DNA from: Podospora pseudoanserina
Taxonomy: Eukaryota > Ascomycota > Sordariomycetes > Sordariales > Podosporaceae
DNA length: 64,000 bases
Assembly (NCBI RefSeq): GCF_035222485.1
Contig: NC_085920.1
Coordinates: forward strand, 8,046,001-8,110,000
Reading direction: 5' to 3'
Each line of letters starts with the position of its first letter. Within the stretch, counting starts at the first letter, position 1. The position numbers were made by a program, and so were the translations under genes. The notes under the pieces were generated by a model that ran no database searches, was not told where the DNA came from, and saw only the letters and a list, made by a program, of their open reading frames with translations. Shown here in pieces: positions 43,917-55,636 of the stretch.

Positions 43917-45626
43917 TCAGAACGCAACACCCACACTCAACGGCCTGTGTCCCTCCATCCCCATCGGAACCCCCAGCCCAACCGCAGGCGCAATTCCCTT
44001 CTCCATCTTCATCTTCGGGGGTGGTGGGCTAGGTTGGAATGTCCTCGACTTGGCTTCCTTCTCCTCAATGTCCTCCACCGCAAACCTCACCCGTTGACTG
44101 AGCGGGGGTGTCTGCTTTGGCGTCTGTGTCTGCTTCACCCTCGGGCTGGAGCCAGGTGACCAGTTTGTGGTGGGGGCAGTCTTGGTATCTTCTTCCTCGG
44201 AAGTTGTCTCGTATGTGTAGACTGAGCTGGAAGTCTCCATACTTGTTCGCGGCAGGCCCTCGGGGGGGGCGACGCACTGGTAGAAACCATCCGTCTCCTT
44301 GATCGGGCGGGGACTGGTGGTGACCAGGGTTGACTCATCGATGCTTCCTTCTCTGGTCGCGGGCTTTTGGAAGTTGTGCTGCTCGTCCGGGTTGAATAGC
44401 CAGCTAGAAACGCGGGAGAAGGACTTCTTCTTGCGAAGGGGAGGGCGGAGAATAAGGGGAAGGGGTGGCGCCAGAGGTCGGTCGAGATAGCTGTAGTCAG
44501 TTTGGTCGTGGTTGTTGTTGTTGTTGTTGCCGGTAACCTCCTCATCATCGTAACGGGAGGGGCTATAAGGGGTATGTGGTGGGTGGGAGTTAAAGGCCGC
44601 TTGGGCCAACTCCATGGTTTTTCTCTGTGTATAAAGGTTGGTGCCGGTGTTTGCAGGCGCGGTGCTAGGCCGATCGGTGCTCAGTCTCTCGGCAAATGAT
44701 GGAGCAGCAGCGGGCATCGCAGGAATGGAAGGAAGCGGATACAAGTCCTTCGGATCGATAGCCGTTGATGGCCTGCTGCCCAGGTAAATACTCTGTCTCT
44801 CAACAACCGAGTTGATCTCCGCCTGCAGCCGTTCCTTCTCTACCAGGGCGCTGGCGATGCGCGCCACGATTCTCTCGGTATTGGGGGCCGTGGAAGCACG
44901 AGCTCTGGACTTGGGCGGGATTCTCGGCGCTGTCATGATGGTAGACACATCGGATCCGGCAGAGCTTTGACGAACGTGCTTCCGCGGAATGTGAAAAGAC
45001 ATGACTGAGTAACTCCGTTCTGGGGCACCAACTGTTGTTGTGCTACTGGCATCCCACCGTGAGCTATTGGCCGTGTGAGCACGCGGCGGTGGTGTGATGA
45101 AATTCTCTCCACGCTCGAGGTGAGGTAGGATGGGCGTAAGTCGGTTCTTTGGTGCGTAGATACTGAGCTCGAGTGGCCGAAATGAACGAACCCGCTGACG
45201 AGGAGCTGGCGGTGGTGTTGGTGTCGGATATTGGAACGACTCGGCAGTTAGATGTCGAAAGTTTGTTGGGCCCGAAATTTGGAGCCGGCGAGTCGATGAT
45301 GAAGTTGATGATGATGCGGGCTTCGAAAACCAGTTTCTCATGGAAGCATTATCCCGGCTGTACCTGCGCCCGCGGCTATGGTCCCTTTCCCTCTCCAACG
45401 TCCTTTCGTATGTCTTCTCGCTGGGCCACTGTGGCCCTGCTGTTGGTGCTTGAATGGGAGCAGGTTGATCTCGCAGCACGACGATCTTCCTTTCTGCGGT
45501 GCCTGTTACGTTTAGCATCCTGTCTGTAACTATTCCCAAGCCTTGATTCGACTCACTCGGGCGATCCTCCTCCTTGTCCTCAGCGCCGCAGCAGAGTGTA
45601 ACAGAGCTAAACCACGAGGCACCCAT
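43917..45626 (-). CDS. Hypothetical disordered protein with short membrane-proximal N-terminus
   Basis: The uninterrupted frame is 569 aa, but a 54-nt stop-free intron (45556-45503; GTGAGT donor, TGCTAAAC branch, AACAG acceptor) is likely. Removing it gives 551 aa with the junction EDRPSTAERKIVV. The N-terminus MGASWFSSVTLCCGAED has Gly2 and a Cys pair. This could allow myristoylation or palmitoylation, although position 6 is not the preferred Ser. The body is low-complexity, rich in Ser, Pro, Thr and Arg, with a helical island IVARIASALVEKERLQAEIN and a short Asn run before HDQTDYSYLDRPLAPPLPL. No domain is recognised. I infer a scaffold or membrane-associated regulatory protein at most. Confidence 0.7.
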   Translation of the reverse strand: MGASWFSSVTLCCGAEDKEEDRPSESNQGLGIVTDRMLNVTGTAERKIVVLRDQPAPIQAPTAGPQWPSEKTYERTLERERDHSRGRRYSRDNASMRNWFSKPASSSTSSSTRRLQISGPTNFRHLTAESFQYPTPTPPPAPRQRVRSFRPLELSIYAPKNRLTPILPHLERGENFITPPPRAHTANSSRWDASSTTTVGAPERSYSVMSFHIPRKHVRQSSAGSDVSTIMTAPRIPPKSRARASTAPNTERIVARIASALVEKERLQAEINSVVERQSIYLGSRPSTAIDPKDLYPLPSIPAMPAAAPSFAERLSTDRPSTAPANTGTNLYTQRKTMELAQAAFNSHPPHTPYSPSRYDDEEVTGNNNNNNHDQTDYSYLDRPLAPPLPLILRPPLRKKKSFSRVSSWLFNPDEQHNFQKPATREGSIDESTLVTTSPRPIKETDGFYQCVAPPEGLPRTSMETSSSVYTYETTSEEEDTKTAPTTNWSPGSSPRVKQTQTPKQTPPLSQRVRFAVEDIEEKEAKSRTFQPSPPPPKMKMEKGIAPAVGLGVPMGMEGHRPLSVGVAF

Positions 45627-47788
45627 GATGTAAATTGTGGTACTGAAGGCTGTAGAAAAACGGATGTTACAGAGAATGAGAGCTTCTCATTCCCGCCTCA
45701 CAAGGGAAGAAACGAATGACGACCAGCGACCAGCGTAACACGTCAACTACCGTGACCCAGAAAAACAAAGGAAAGATGAAGGATGAGAAAAGTCCATGAC
45801 GGGACCCAAGGTGAGGAAGGGAATGGAAGGGGAAAAGTGTTGAACACCAACGGCGCGAACGGCGGTGGCCATCTTTACATATGTTCCCGTTCCCACAGCA
45901 AGTCTCAAGAGTACATGCAGTACACAGTAGTAGGCAAAAGAGACATCATCTGGCAGGTCCGTCTTTCTCACTTCGGCTGAGTTTGCGCTGACCTAGTGGT
46001 GCGTAGCGGCCAGAGGTGAGGTTGCAGGAGGCGGCATCTGATAGGCTGAGATGGGCCAGGCCGAGGAACCAACTGGCGCTTACAAAACCGGGGTTCGGTC
46101 ATGTATCGGATGGCGGCGCTACACACCAATACACATTGTGGGTGTAATGTCGTCCAGTCGCGTGCCGTTGTGAGTGCCGCACTGCGCGTCAATGTCTCGG
46201 TCTTTTCTTGGATGTGAGCAAAAGGTGACCAAGGTAGCAACCGCATTGCCACATTCTACCACGGCCTCGCGGGAAAAGGGGCTTGAGAGGAGTGCTTGGC
46301 CTGGTCTCGTGGGTCGCCTTGCAGTCTGCAATCGACCCGGAGGAACACAACCTATCCGAGTCCGTCATATAAGAGGAGGCCATCTTCACCGGGCAGCACT
46401 GCTATTTTGTTCTCGGATTTGTCGTCATGAAACTGAGCCTCACGGCACGGGTGAGAGTCGATCATCGTTGGCCCGGGAGTGACCTCGATCTCAGGCCTCC
46501 CGTCCGGGTCCGAGATGCTAATTTTTGTTGGTCCTATGTTGTTTCGACAGTCTTAATCATTGTGAACTCTTATGCCTCATGATCAACAAGCAGCTCGAGA
46601 CGCCTTACGCTGCAAGGCACCATAGCACCAAACGGCTGGGGCGTTTTCCTTTCCACCAGACACATGCAGCTAGTAGTTGCTATGGGGGAGCGTTTAACCG
46701 GGGAAAGGAAAACAATAGGGCTCTTTTGCCCCTCGAGAAGGAGATGGCCTATCATTTGCTTTCCGTCGCATCTGTCGTGCGTCCTTGATGCTTGTGTGGA
46801 ATAGAGGCCGAGCGAGGCAAACACGGAGAAATAGCGCCGGTGTAAGGACAAAACCATATGTGGCAGACAGCGTAGTGCCCGTTGGGATAGCATATAAGGT
46901 AGGCGAGCTGCATGAAAGAAGCACCGCAGAGAGAGGAGGGCTGTCCTCTGTACAACAGATTTTGGCGCCCTGAGGCTGAACAATATCTTCAGATACTGAA
47001 GTGATGAGGTAGTGTAAAGCGAGGGCGCCAGAAAGCAACCCCGGCCGCTAGGATCCAGTGGCTTGGGACGCTGCCCCGATGAGACAACATCCACAATAAC
47101 GGTGTTAGCGCATCAAGAAAGAACCACAACGGGCTTACCTAACACACGTGCCCATGGGCATGCAAGCTTTATTCATGAAACTGGATGTGTGGATTGGGTT
47201 TCGGGGTAAGATGGGATACAGATAATCATCAAAAATCCCGCCTTGACCTCCACTGCTTCTTTATTTCCCCCCTCCCCGCTTTCACCAAAATGGTGGTGCG
47301 TATCTAAACATCGTCTTCATGCGGGGGCTGACGAAGTCTCACAGCTCAGAGCAGCCACAATGTGGCTCTGTGGCGGGCTCTTGGCGGGCAGGTCTCCAAG
47401 TCCTGGTTAGATCTGGAAATCTGGAAATCTGGCCCAAGCTCTCCATTGCCAAGGCACGGTGGGGCAGCTACTGGCACAGGCCAGTTTGAAAGTTTGGGGA
47501 AGCAGGGGTCATTGAGAGATACGTGTACGGAACTTGACCTTAACCTTTCTTGCAGAACGCAAAAAGTGCCAGAACCAACATCCCACCTATTCTCCGAGAA
47601 TATCAGCACGGTATTGCAGAAGGAGCAATCGTGATCCCGACACTGGCACTTGGTCCATTGGTTTCGATTATACGAACCGTTTGAGCAATTGGACGCAAAC
47701 ACGAGCTCGCGACTCCCCTCCGTCACCCCTCCCGCACCGCATCGCCAAAGGATCGCAACGAGCGCAACTCGGATAGACACAGTCCACC
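45627..47788. other. Divergent intergenic region, no supported gene
   Basis: This 2.2-kb region lies between the hypothetical gene and SEC62, which point away from each other. Open frames of up to 174 codons (for example 46570-47094 on the minus strand) have no domain or splice-consistent partners. Confidence 0.5.
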
Positions 47789-49116
47789 ATGCAGGCCCCT
47801 CCTCCAAATGGGCAAATGCCCATGCCCACCCCAGAACAGATCCAAGAGATGCAGAGGCGACTTGCTGCCGATGCTCAGGCTGCCGGCATGACAGTTCCAG
47901 AGTTCATTGGTGAGATTCCGGCAAACAGCTAAACTTGCGACTGAACGAAAAGCTGACGCGCAACAGAACACATCAAAAGACAGCAGTATGAGCACATGAT
48001 GAGAATGCAGCAGCAGGCCCAGCAGCAGCAGCAACAGCAAGGCGGCGGTGGTCCTCAGCAGCAACATCAGCACCAGCACCAGCATCAACACGGCCCCCCA
48101 GCCCAAGCCCAGCCAATTGTTCCCGGCCCTCCGAATCCGCTCGCCCTTGTGCTGGCCAAGTTCCTTCGCAGCCAGGAGCTTAAGCCACGCACAGTGATTC
48201 TCAATGGCGAGCGCAAGGACATGTTCAGAGTACGACTAGCCCAATCGCTAGTTCAAACCCCTTCAGATCGCTAACTTGGGTGGTTAGGTCAAACGTGCCC
48301 TTCGCGCTCTCCAATCCGATGCCTACAAGAAGCTGCGTACCAAGAACCCTGCTCTTCCAGAGATCACCGATCGTGCCTCCCTCGAGAATGCTTTCAAGCT
48401 CCTTCCCATGTCCATGCTTGCTCTCCGCGTCGTCCAGATCGACGAGCACGAGGGCCATGACCACGCCCCTGCCAAGAAGAGCAGCAAACGTGTCAAGGGT
48501 CTCTGGACTGTACGCATTGAACCTCAACAAGAAGCAGGCGATGATATGTACTACGTTTGGCTCTGGGAAGGCAGCCAGGTCATGCGCAAGGTCTATGCCG
48601 CCCTTGCTCTCCTCATCATCTTCACTCTCGTCTGCTACCCTCTCTGGCCGGTCAAGCTGCGCCAGGGTGTGTATTACCTCAGTTGGGCTTTCCTGGTCTT
48701 CCTGGGTTTGTTCTTCGCCATGGCTATCTTCCGTGTTATTCTCTTCTGTGTCACCTACTTCGTTTTGAAACCCGGCTTCTGGCTGTTCCCTAATTTGTGG
48801 GAGGATGTTTCTGTGGTGGACAGTTTCAAGCCTGTCTGGGCCTGGCATGATGTACGTTTTTTTCCTTTCTTATGCCTTGCATTTGGAGTAAATGCTAACA
48901 CAAGCACGACAGCCCAACCCTAAGAAGAAGAAGAAGAGCAAGAAGGTCAAGGCCTCAGCCACTGCTGGAGCAACTTTCTCAGCTGCTACTGGCCAAGCTG
49001 CCCCTGCTACTGCTTCTGTCAACTCCACAGCTACTCAGATCGCCTCTGGCCCGACTCCTACACAACGTAGTTACCTGGCACCGAGAGTCGAGGAGCTGGA
49101 GGATGACGAGGAGTAG
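47789..49116 (+). CDS. sec62: SEC62, subunit of the post-translational ER translocon
   Basis: There are four exons: 47789-47909, 47967-48229, 48288-48851 and 48913-49116. Introns of 57, 58 and 61 nt all have GT-AG ends and keep the frame, giving 383 aa. Sec62 works with Sec63, Sec71/72 and the Sec61 channel to bring completed secretory precursors into the ER. The conserved cytosolic N-domain reads NPLALVLAKFLRSQELKPRT, then VILNGERKDMFRVKRALRAL. Two membrane helices (about 230-249 and 257-288) are separated by a very short loop, as in the family. A Gln/His-rich tract (about residues 57-85) and a Lys-rich C-terminal tail (PKKKKKSKKVK) flank the core. The Q/H tract is an oddity. Confidence 0.95.
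48006..48094 (+). repeat. CAG/CAC-rich Q/H low-complexity tract in SEC62
   Basis: A run of CAG/CAA codons turns into alternating CAG/CAC (Gln-His) units, placed in the cytosolic segment before the conserved Sec62 domain. Confidence 0.85.
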
Positions 49117-49522
49117 ATAAAGTAGTTGGGAAATACGGAGGCGGGCGTTTTGGCGTGGATAATGGTAGGATAACCCTAAGGGGTGGATGGTTAGGAGGCT
49201 ACCCATGGATGATGATGAATACTCGAGCCTCGGTTCAATGTTCTGAGCAGGAGAACAAAGATGTGGCTTTTCAAGTCTCTGTGACACGAATGTGGGCGGC
49301 CATGTGTGCTTTATATTACTGTATTTTTTAGTTCTGATTCTTCTTCCGTCACCACATTCACATTTGAGAGTCAGCATAATTGATCCTGGGCTGTCACCAA
49401 AACATTAGTGATCCATTTCGTCCGTATCACCAATGCGCCCACCTGCATCTATGTAAGCCGATCCGCCGCTCTCTGATGACCACTTGCAAGTTCCTGTTGC
49501 GGTAAAGGCCGGTCAGACTGCC
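49117..49522. other. Convergent 3' flank
   Basis: A 406-bp region between SEC62 and TDP1 stops, holding their 3' ends. Nothing else is seen. Confidence 0.6.
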
Positions 49523-51383
49523 TCAAGCCTGCCAAATTTTCCCCATCCAATCCGGCTCGGTATGGCTAGCAGTTGCCACCCAAGGAACCTCGCCCGGTCC
49601 ATATGGTTGCAGAGGCAGGTCATACGGCATCCTCAAAGCCACCTCGACGACCTCATCCTTCCCGTCATAATCTTCCTTTCCCTTGCCATCTCCATCACCA
49701 CGAGTTTGTTCCGGAGGAGGGAGTGCATCCTCCAGGAAAGCAGGCTTCATCACCGCATTCTCGCCATACAACCCTGGCCAGACCAACACTCCGATTTCGT
49801 AGGAAGAGATTCGGACGGTGTTCTCTTTTGCGGAGAGGGCCTCGCCCCAGGCTTGTTTGGAGAGGTTGGCTGACGTGAGCAGGGCCCAGTCGATGTGTAT
49901 GTCTGTCTCGGATGATTCCGGGGTTGGGCGGTGGGAGCGGATATAAGTTTTGATGTGGGGGGCCGCGCGCTTGCGGCCGGAGTTTTTGACTTTGGAAGCG
50001 TTGATGGCTATGTTCGGGAGGGGGGCGTTAGCTGATGGTGAAAGAAGAGGGCGGGGGGGAAACGTACGCAAACCAGACGCGGAGTCGTTGGCCCAGTGGT
50101 GGAACAATGGTTTCAGATACTGGAGCTGCTTGACTTGCTGAGGGGACTGGGTTTTGGTGTGAATCGAGCCGCCGGACATGTAACCGTCGAGAGATTTTCG
50201 GATCTCGTCTGGGGTGGGGAAGACGACTTTGAAAGTGGTGGCGGGCGTGTTACCGAGGGTGTGAAGGAAGGTGTTTTTCAACCAGGAGTCAGTTGGGCCC
50301 AAGGTGGCTATACTGGAGATCTGAATGGCAACTTCTGGTTTGTGTTCAATGGTGCTGTGAATGGGGACAGCGGCGAGAGCCGACTTCATGGCTGCCCAGC
50401 CAAAATTTGTGGAGGAGGTGGACTGAGTGACCGTGTGTCGGCCCGGAACACTAGATATTAGTGAGCCATTGATGGAGGAGAAGTCGTACTTCATGAGCTT
50501 GGTGGTGATATCTTTGCAAGTTGGTCTTTTGGTGTCATAGGCTCGAAGATAGTTTAGAAAGTCCAGTTTAAACTTGGCTCCATTGCCTATTCTGGGCCGA
50601 CCTTCGTCATGTTCGGGCTTCAGTAGAGGAAGTCTAGGAGAGAACCAGGCTCCTTGTGTCATGTTTGTCCAGTCTCTTGTGATGAGGTTGGCTGTATGTA
50701 TGACGAGCTGAGCTGTATCGTCGTGTCTGAGAAGGATGAACATCTTGGAATGATGTGTACCGAACATTTCGGGAAGAAATGCTGCATGGAGGGTGACATT
50801 GTTGAAGCGAGCGGCAGATTCCTGCGAATGTCAGATATGTGTAGTATGAGTATGTTGAGTAAAGGCATTGTAGTGGGACGAGATATTGTTCATGAAACTG
50901 TAATTTGTTACGATGATATACATATACACATTGGTGAGAACACGATGATGTATAATGAATGAGTAAACCTACTTGGAGCGCCAACCTATTCGGGTCCTCC
51001 CTCTTCCAGAACCCATGAACAACATGGACTTTTACGAGACTTCGAACATCCTCATCAAAGGCTGACATGAGAAAGTCGATATCGTGAAGGTAGTTGAACT
51101 CCCAACATTCTGATATCAAAGGGTCCCCCAGGACATCCCGCAACGTATAGGTATCCTTGTTCAACCCCGCGGGAAGATCTTTGATCTTTGTTAACTGAAA
51201 AGGCGACCCAACAGACTTGAACGGCGGGTGGTATTTGGCTTCGGTGGGTGTGTCTGGTAGTCGCCGTTTCTTGCGTGGGGGGCTTATGGGATGTGTAAGT
51301 GACTGAGGAGCCGACCGTTGCTGATTATCGTGTTGGCCATCTTCATCTCCATCACTGACGCGCCTTTTCCTTGCCGATGCCAT
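49523..51383 (-). CDS. tdp1: Tyrosyl-DNA phosphodiesterase 1
   Basis: There are three exons: 51383-50973, 50821-50068 and 50007-49523. The first intron is 151 nt (50972-50822). The second is 60 nt (50067-50008), stop-free and divisible by three. The spliced product is 549 aa. Tdp1 hydrolyses the phosphotyrosyl bond left when topoisomerase I is trapped on DNA. The two HKD motifs of the phospholipase D fold are present: THHSKMFIL (His161, Lys163) and GSIHTKTQ (His358, Lys360). Family motifs AALLTSANLSKQAWG-like (LLTSANLSKQAWGEA) and RAAPHIKTYIRS are also present. An N-terminal basic PPRKKRRLP looks like a nuclear signal. The gene is divergent from the PDI-like gene, sharing an 881-bp promoter region. 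Confidence 0.94.
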
Positions 51384-52264
51384 GATGCGTGAGTCTTGCT
51401 GAGTCTGAACTCAAAACTAGCCGGTTCAACGATAGCTAATAATTGCCGATCATAGATACGAGTTAATGTTGGAGATGGCGTTTAGGTTCGCAGGTGCCAC
51501 CAGCCGTCAGCTCTGCAAGATTCGGCGGGCTTAGATAATTGGACCCCAAACTATCCAGACGAGAACGCCAGCAGAGAAAAAGCAGGGTCTATTCGCCTGC
51601 AAAGATTCACTGTCTATCCCAATGATGTTTTGATACTCTGTTTTGATGTCTTTCAACGGGGACGGCAGGTACATAATTCCACACAGTGCCGCAATATCGG
51701 GAGTGGGGATCTGTCTTTGAGGATCTGACTGGGAAGTGGGTCACGGTGCCTTGGCATTTAGCGCTAAGCTGGCTAGCGTGCTGCCTTGAAATTGAGGCGG
51801 GCAAATCGACCTGGCCAGACGCCCCCTAGCAGGTACGTGTCGGAAATCTTTGGACGGGAGACTTGTTTCGCCTCCTGAATCCCCCATTTCCCAAACCCAT
51901 CCCACATTCCACGAAGCCATTCACGACGACGCTGCTACCGGAAGCATGCACTTTTTAGACCACAACCGGACCAAAATCTAGACTGTGCGACCCTTCGAGA
52001 ACAGCTCAACACCTATCGGTACACTGGTACCCCTTTCACACGAAACAAGGATCCCACTGCCGTTATCCCCGGAAGCTGTTGGATACCACTCCACGCAGCC
52101 CAGCAGCAGTGCTCCAAATGTCCAGGTAGACGGGCCCTCCAAACAGAGCTTCTACCGACGACACCGTCACCGGCACCCCTTTTTTGCAGTTGATCTGCCG
52201 GTGCCAGGTGCCCAGTTCCCGATATCAGAGCGAGCGCGACTTACGCGATCGGGCTTAATTCACA
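51384..52264. other. Divergent promoter region of TDP1 and PDI-like gene
   Basis: No supported gene. An upstream in-frame extension of the PDI-like frame (from 51985) lacks an ATG and a signal peptide, so I treat it as leader. Confidence 0.55.
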
Positions 52265-54552
52265 ATGAGGCTACGCAACCTCTTTTTCTTCGGGGCGGCC
52301 GCGCTGGCGACCGCCTCACCACCATCAGCCGACACGGAGGAGGATATCACACGAGAAAACACATACTTCAATGGCAAGAAGGTTCCACCGATTTTGGAAC
52401 TCACCCCGGCCAATTACAAGGAGGAATTAAAAAAGTCAAAGTTCCTGATGGTCAAACACTTCAGGTATTATGCCCGCCTCCTCTACGGGTTTCTCCTGTA
52501 CTGATAAAAGCTGACTCCCGTAGCCCGTGGTGCGGACACTGCCAGGAATTTTTGCCGACCTTCCAGACGTTGTACGAGTATTACTTCACATCGAAGCCAG
52601 TGGGCAAGGATGCCGACTTCACCGAGTTCTATGATTTCAGATTCGCCGAACTCAACTGCGTCGCGTACGCCGATTTATGTACTGAGAACAAGGTTGCCGC
52701 ATGGCCAACAACAATTTTGTTTGAGGATGGCGAGCCTTTGGTCACCTTTAGGGGCGTCAAGCACATTAGTGTTCTCAGTGGTGCTGTCGAAGATGCGCTC
52801 GAGAAGGTGAAGCCCAACACCAGGCCCAAAACCCTCGAGCTCCCCGAACCTGGCGACAAGACATCCCCTGATGCCAAGGCCGAAACCGAGAAGACCGAGA
52901 AGGCAGATGCCAGGGAAAAGGGGTCTGAAAAAGAGCTGGTCAAGGAAACTGAGAAGGAGAAGGAGACCGGAACCTCCACTGCCGCCAGCGCCGATGCTTC
53001 AACGGAAGGGGAAGCGACACCAAAGAAGACCTACACTGTCAACTACAATACCCCTTCGCAGAAGGTCACCCCTAAGCCGTCAAACCCCAACCCCAAGGGT
53101 CTCTCCGTTCCTCTGACTTGGGAATTGTTCCAGAGCATGGTTACCCTCACCCAGGAGCCTTGGTTTGTCAAGTTTTATGCACCATGGTGTCACCACTGCC
53201 AGGCTATGGCCCCGAATTGGGAGCAGTTGGCCAAGGAAATGAAGGGCAGGCTCAACATTGGTGAGGTCAACTGCGACCGCGACACTAGGCTTTGCAAGGA
53301 ACTCCGCGTCCGTGGTTATCCTTCCATCATGTTCTTCAAGGGCGGTGAGAAGGTCGAGTACGAGGGCCTTCGCGGGCTGGGCGACTTTGTCCAGTATGCT
53401 GAAAAGGCCATTGATCTCTCCAGCGGGGTTCCGGATGTTGATTTCGACTCTTTCAAGGCTCTCGAAGAGAAGGAGGAGGTCATTTTCCTCTACTTCTACG
53501 ATCATGCTACCACCAGCGAAGACTTCCTTTCTTTGGAGCGTTATCCTCTCAGCCTTATTGGCAAAGCCAAGTTGGTCAAGACCCGGGATCCCAAGTTGTA
53601 TGATCGATACAAGATTACCACTTGGCCACGTCTGATTGTTTCGCGCGAGGGCCGCCCGACTTACTACACTCCTCTCGCGCCTAGGGAAATGAGGGATACC
53701 AGAATGGTTCTCAACTGGATGAAGTCCGTCTGGCTCCCCCTTGTTCCCGAGCTTACCCCGTCCAACGCCCGCGACATCATGGACGGCAAGATCGTTGTTC
53801 TGGGGGTTCTAAACAGAGAGAATGAGGATTCTTTCCGCGGCGCTATCCGTGAGATGAAGAGTGCGGCCAACGAGTGGATGGATAAGCAGATTCAGCTCTT
53901 CCAGATCCATCGCCAGGACCTTCGCGACGCCAAGCAGCTCCGCATCGAGGAGGCCGAGGATCGTGGTGACCAGCGGGCTCTGCGCAACGCCAAGAACATT
54001 CGCATCAACATGGACAGGTCGGACATGAAAGAGGCTACCTTTGCCTGGGTTGACGGCAACTTCTGGCAGCGGTGGATTCGCACCACTTATGGCATTGATG
54101 CCAAGGACGGTGACCGTGTTATCATCAACGATGAAGATGTAAGTTCTCTCATTAGTGATTCATGTCGAGGTGACCTTGACTAACGAGTTGCGATATAGAA
54201 ACGCCGGTATTGGGACCAAACTAGCACTGGAAACCCCATTGTTCCCTCGCGCACATCCATCCTTGAAACCCTCAACAAGGTCACAGTCAACCCACCAAAG
54301 CTCAAGCCGAAGCTTACCATTGGTGTGATTGAGAAGATGTTCTTCGATATCAAGATGACCTTCAAGGAGCATCCCTATCTCAGCATGGGCTGCATCCTTG
54401 GCATCGCTTTTGGTCTCTTCCAGTGGCTCATGGGAAGAACCACAAGAAGAGCCCGCGGTCACTTTAAGCTCGAGGAGGGCGTTGGAATGAAGGAATCGAA
54501 GTCCTCCACGTTGTTTGGCGGATCAAGCAACACTGCCACCAAAGCGGACTAG
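52265..54552 (+). CDS. Membrane-anchored protein disulfide isomerase-like protein (Eps1-like)
   Basis: There are three exons: 52265-52464, 52524-54138 and 54199-54552, with introns of 59 and 60 nt, giving 722 aa. The ATG at 52265 opens a signal peptide (MRLRNLFFFGAAALATA). The first thioredoxin domain has SPWCGHC (Cys70/Cys73), formed across the first intron. A Lys/Glu-rich linker follows, then the second domain with APWCHHC (Cys289/Cys292), which has an unusual CHHC site. A long C-terminal part includes a Glu/Arg-rich helix and a membrane helix (about 665-684) before a basic cytosolic tail. This layout fits ER membrane PDIs such as yeast Eps1, which assist folding and quality control of membrane proteins. 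Confidence 0.9.
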
Positions 54553-55636
54553 ATTTGATTGTGGATGATTAACGACCACCCACCTTTTTTCATTATGGGG
54601 TGGTGTCTGGATTTTTTTGGGAAAGCAAAAAGGGAAAGCGAACGATCATCATGCCTGTCTGTCTTGTGTTTGTCTTGGTTTGTGCTCTTGCTTGGTAGTA
54701 TGCGGTATAAAGTTAGGTTCTGTATAAATACACCAGGGGCCCGAACGGTAACAATACCGAAAGGAAGGATACCGAATCGGTTGGTGGGGCTAGGACCGGA
54801 AGGGAACGGGGGTCTACGGAGGGGTTATTGCATATTAATCAGTGTTTATCTTCCTGGCTCATGGGAGCGTGTTTATCTTTTTGCTTCTTGTTTTTCCTTC
54901 CCTCATTGTGTGGCTTACTCGAGACTTTTGTTTGTTGAATGAGACGGGGAAAGAGGCTTCGTCCGGATTATGGCTGGATGGATGCGGCATTGTAGATATG
55001 GAGTTTCTGAATTCATCTGGGGTTACATCACCTATGGAACCACTCTGGTGATATTTCCCAAAACTTGTCAAAGCCTTGCGGTTAGTGGCATTGCGTTTCG
55101 TGTGATTGTCACCATGGCGAGATGAATGATTGAGCCGAAGACTCCGTGTGAGACTGGACATTGCAGTACATTCATAGGCATCAGCAGGCTCGACATAAGT
55201 TGTGCCCAGCGAACCCTCTCACGCGATTGGAGAGGGCACTCTCAGGATAAATGAGGGTGTGCATTCCCGAGTCTCGTGGCGATAGATACATCAAAAGAGA
55301 TTGCTCGCCCAGTCTTGCCAAACCATGAAAAGTGTGAAAACAACCAAGGAAAACGGACTTTGCAGTCATTGCCTATCTTTCTTTGACACCACCCGCTGCC
55401 TTTTACGAATAATGGAACACTGGAAAAGAAAATGAAACTTCTGGTTAGAAACGAAACGTGCTGAAAACCCGGAATCCCACCGTTTTTTGGAGGGTGACCT
55501 CCGTGGTGGTACCTCGTACCGTCTCTACTGGCCCCTTCAAACCCAAGCTCCCTCAACAGCCGTAGACGATCCGCTAACCAGCCCGACCTTGCTTCCTTCA
55601 ACTCCTACTCCTGAGCCCTGGCGTCGTACAAGCCTC
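54553..55636. other. Convergent intergenic region
   Basis: The 1.1-kb region lies between the PDI-like gene and the GNAT gene, which converge. There are no supported genes or RNA. Confidence 0.55.

Noticed and set aside
46570-47094. 174-codon minus-strand frame
   Set aside because: No domain, no conserved-looking island, and no splice-consistent neighbours; likely chance in a 2-kb gap.
51985-52264. 93-codon N-terminal extension of the PDI-like frame
   Set aside because: It has no ATG start, and the ATG at 52265 opens a proper signal peptide.
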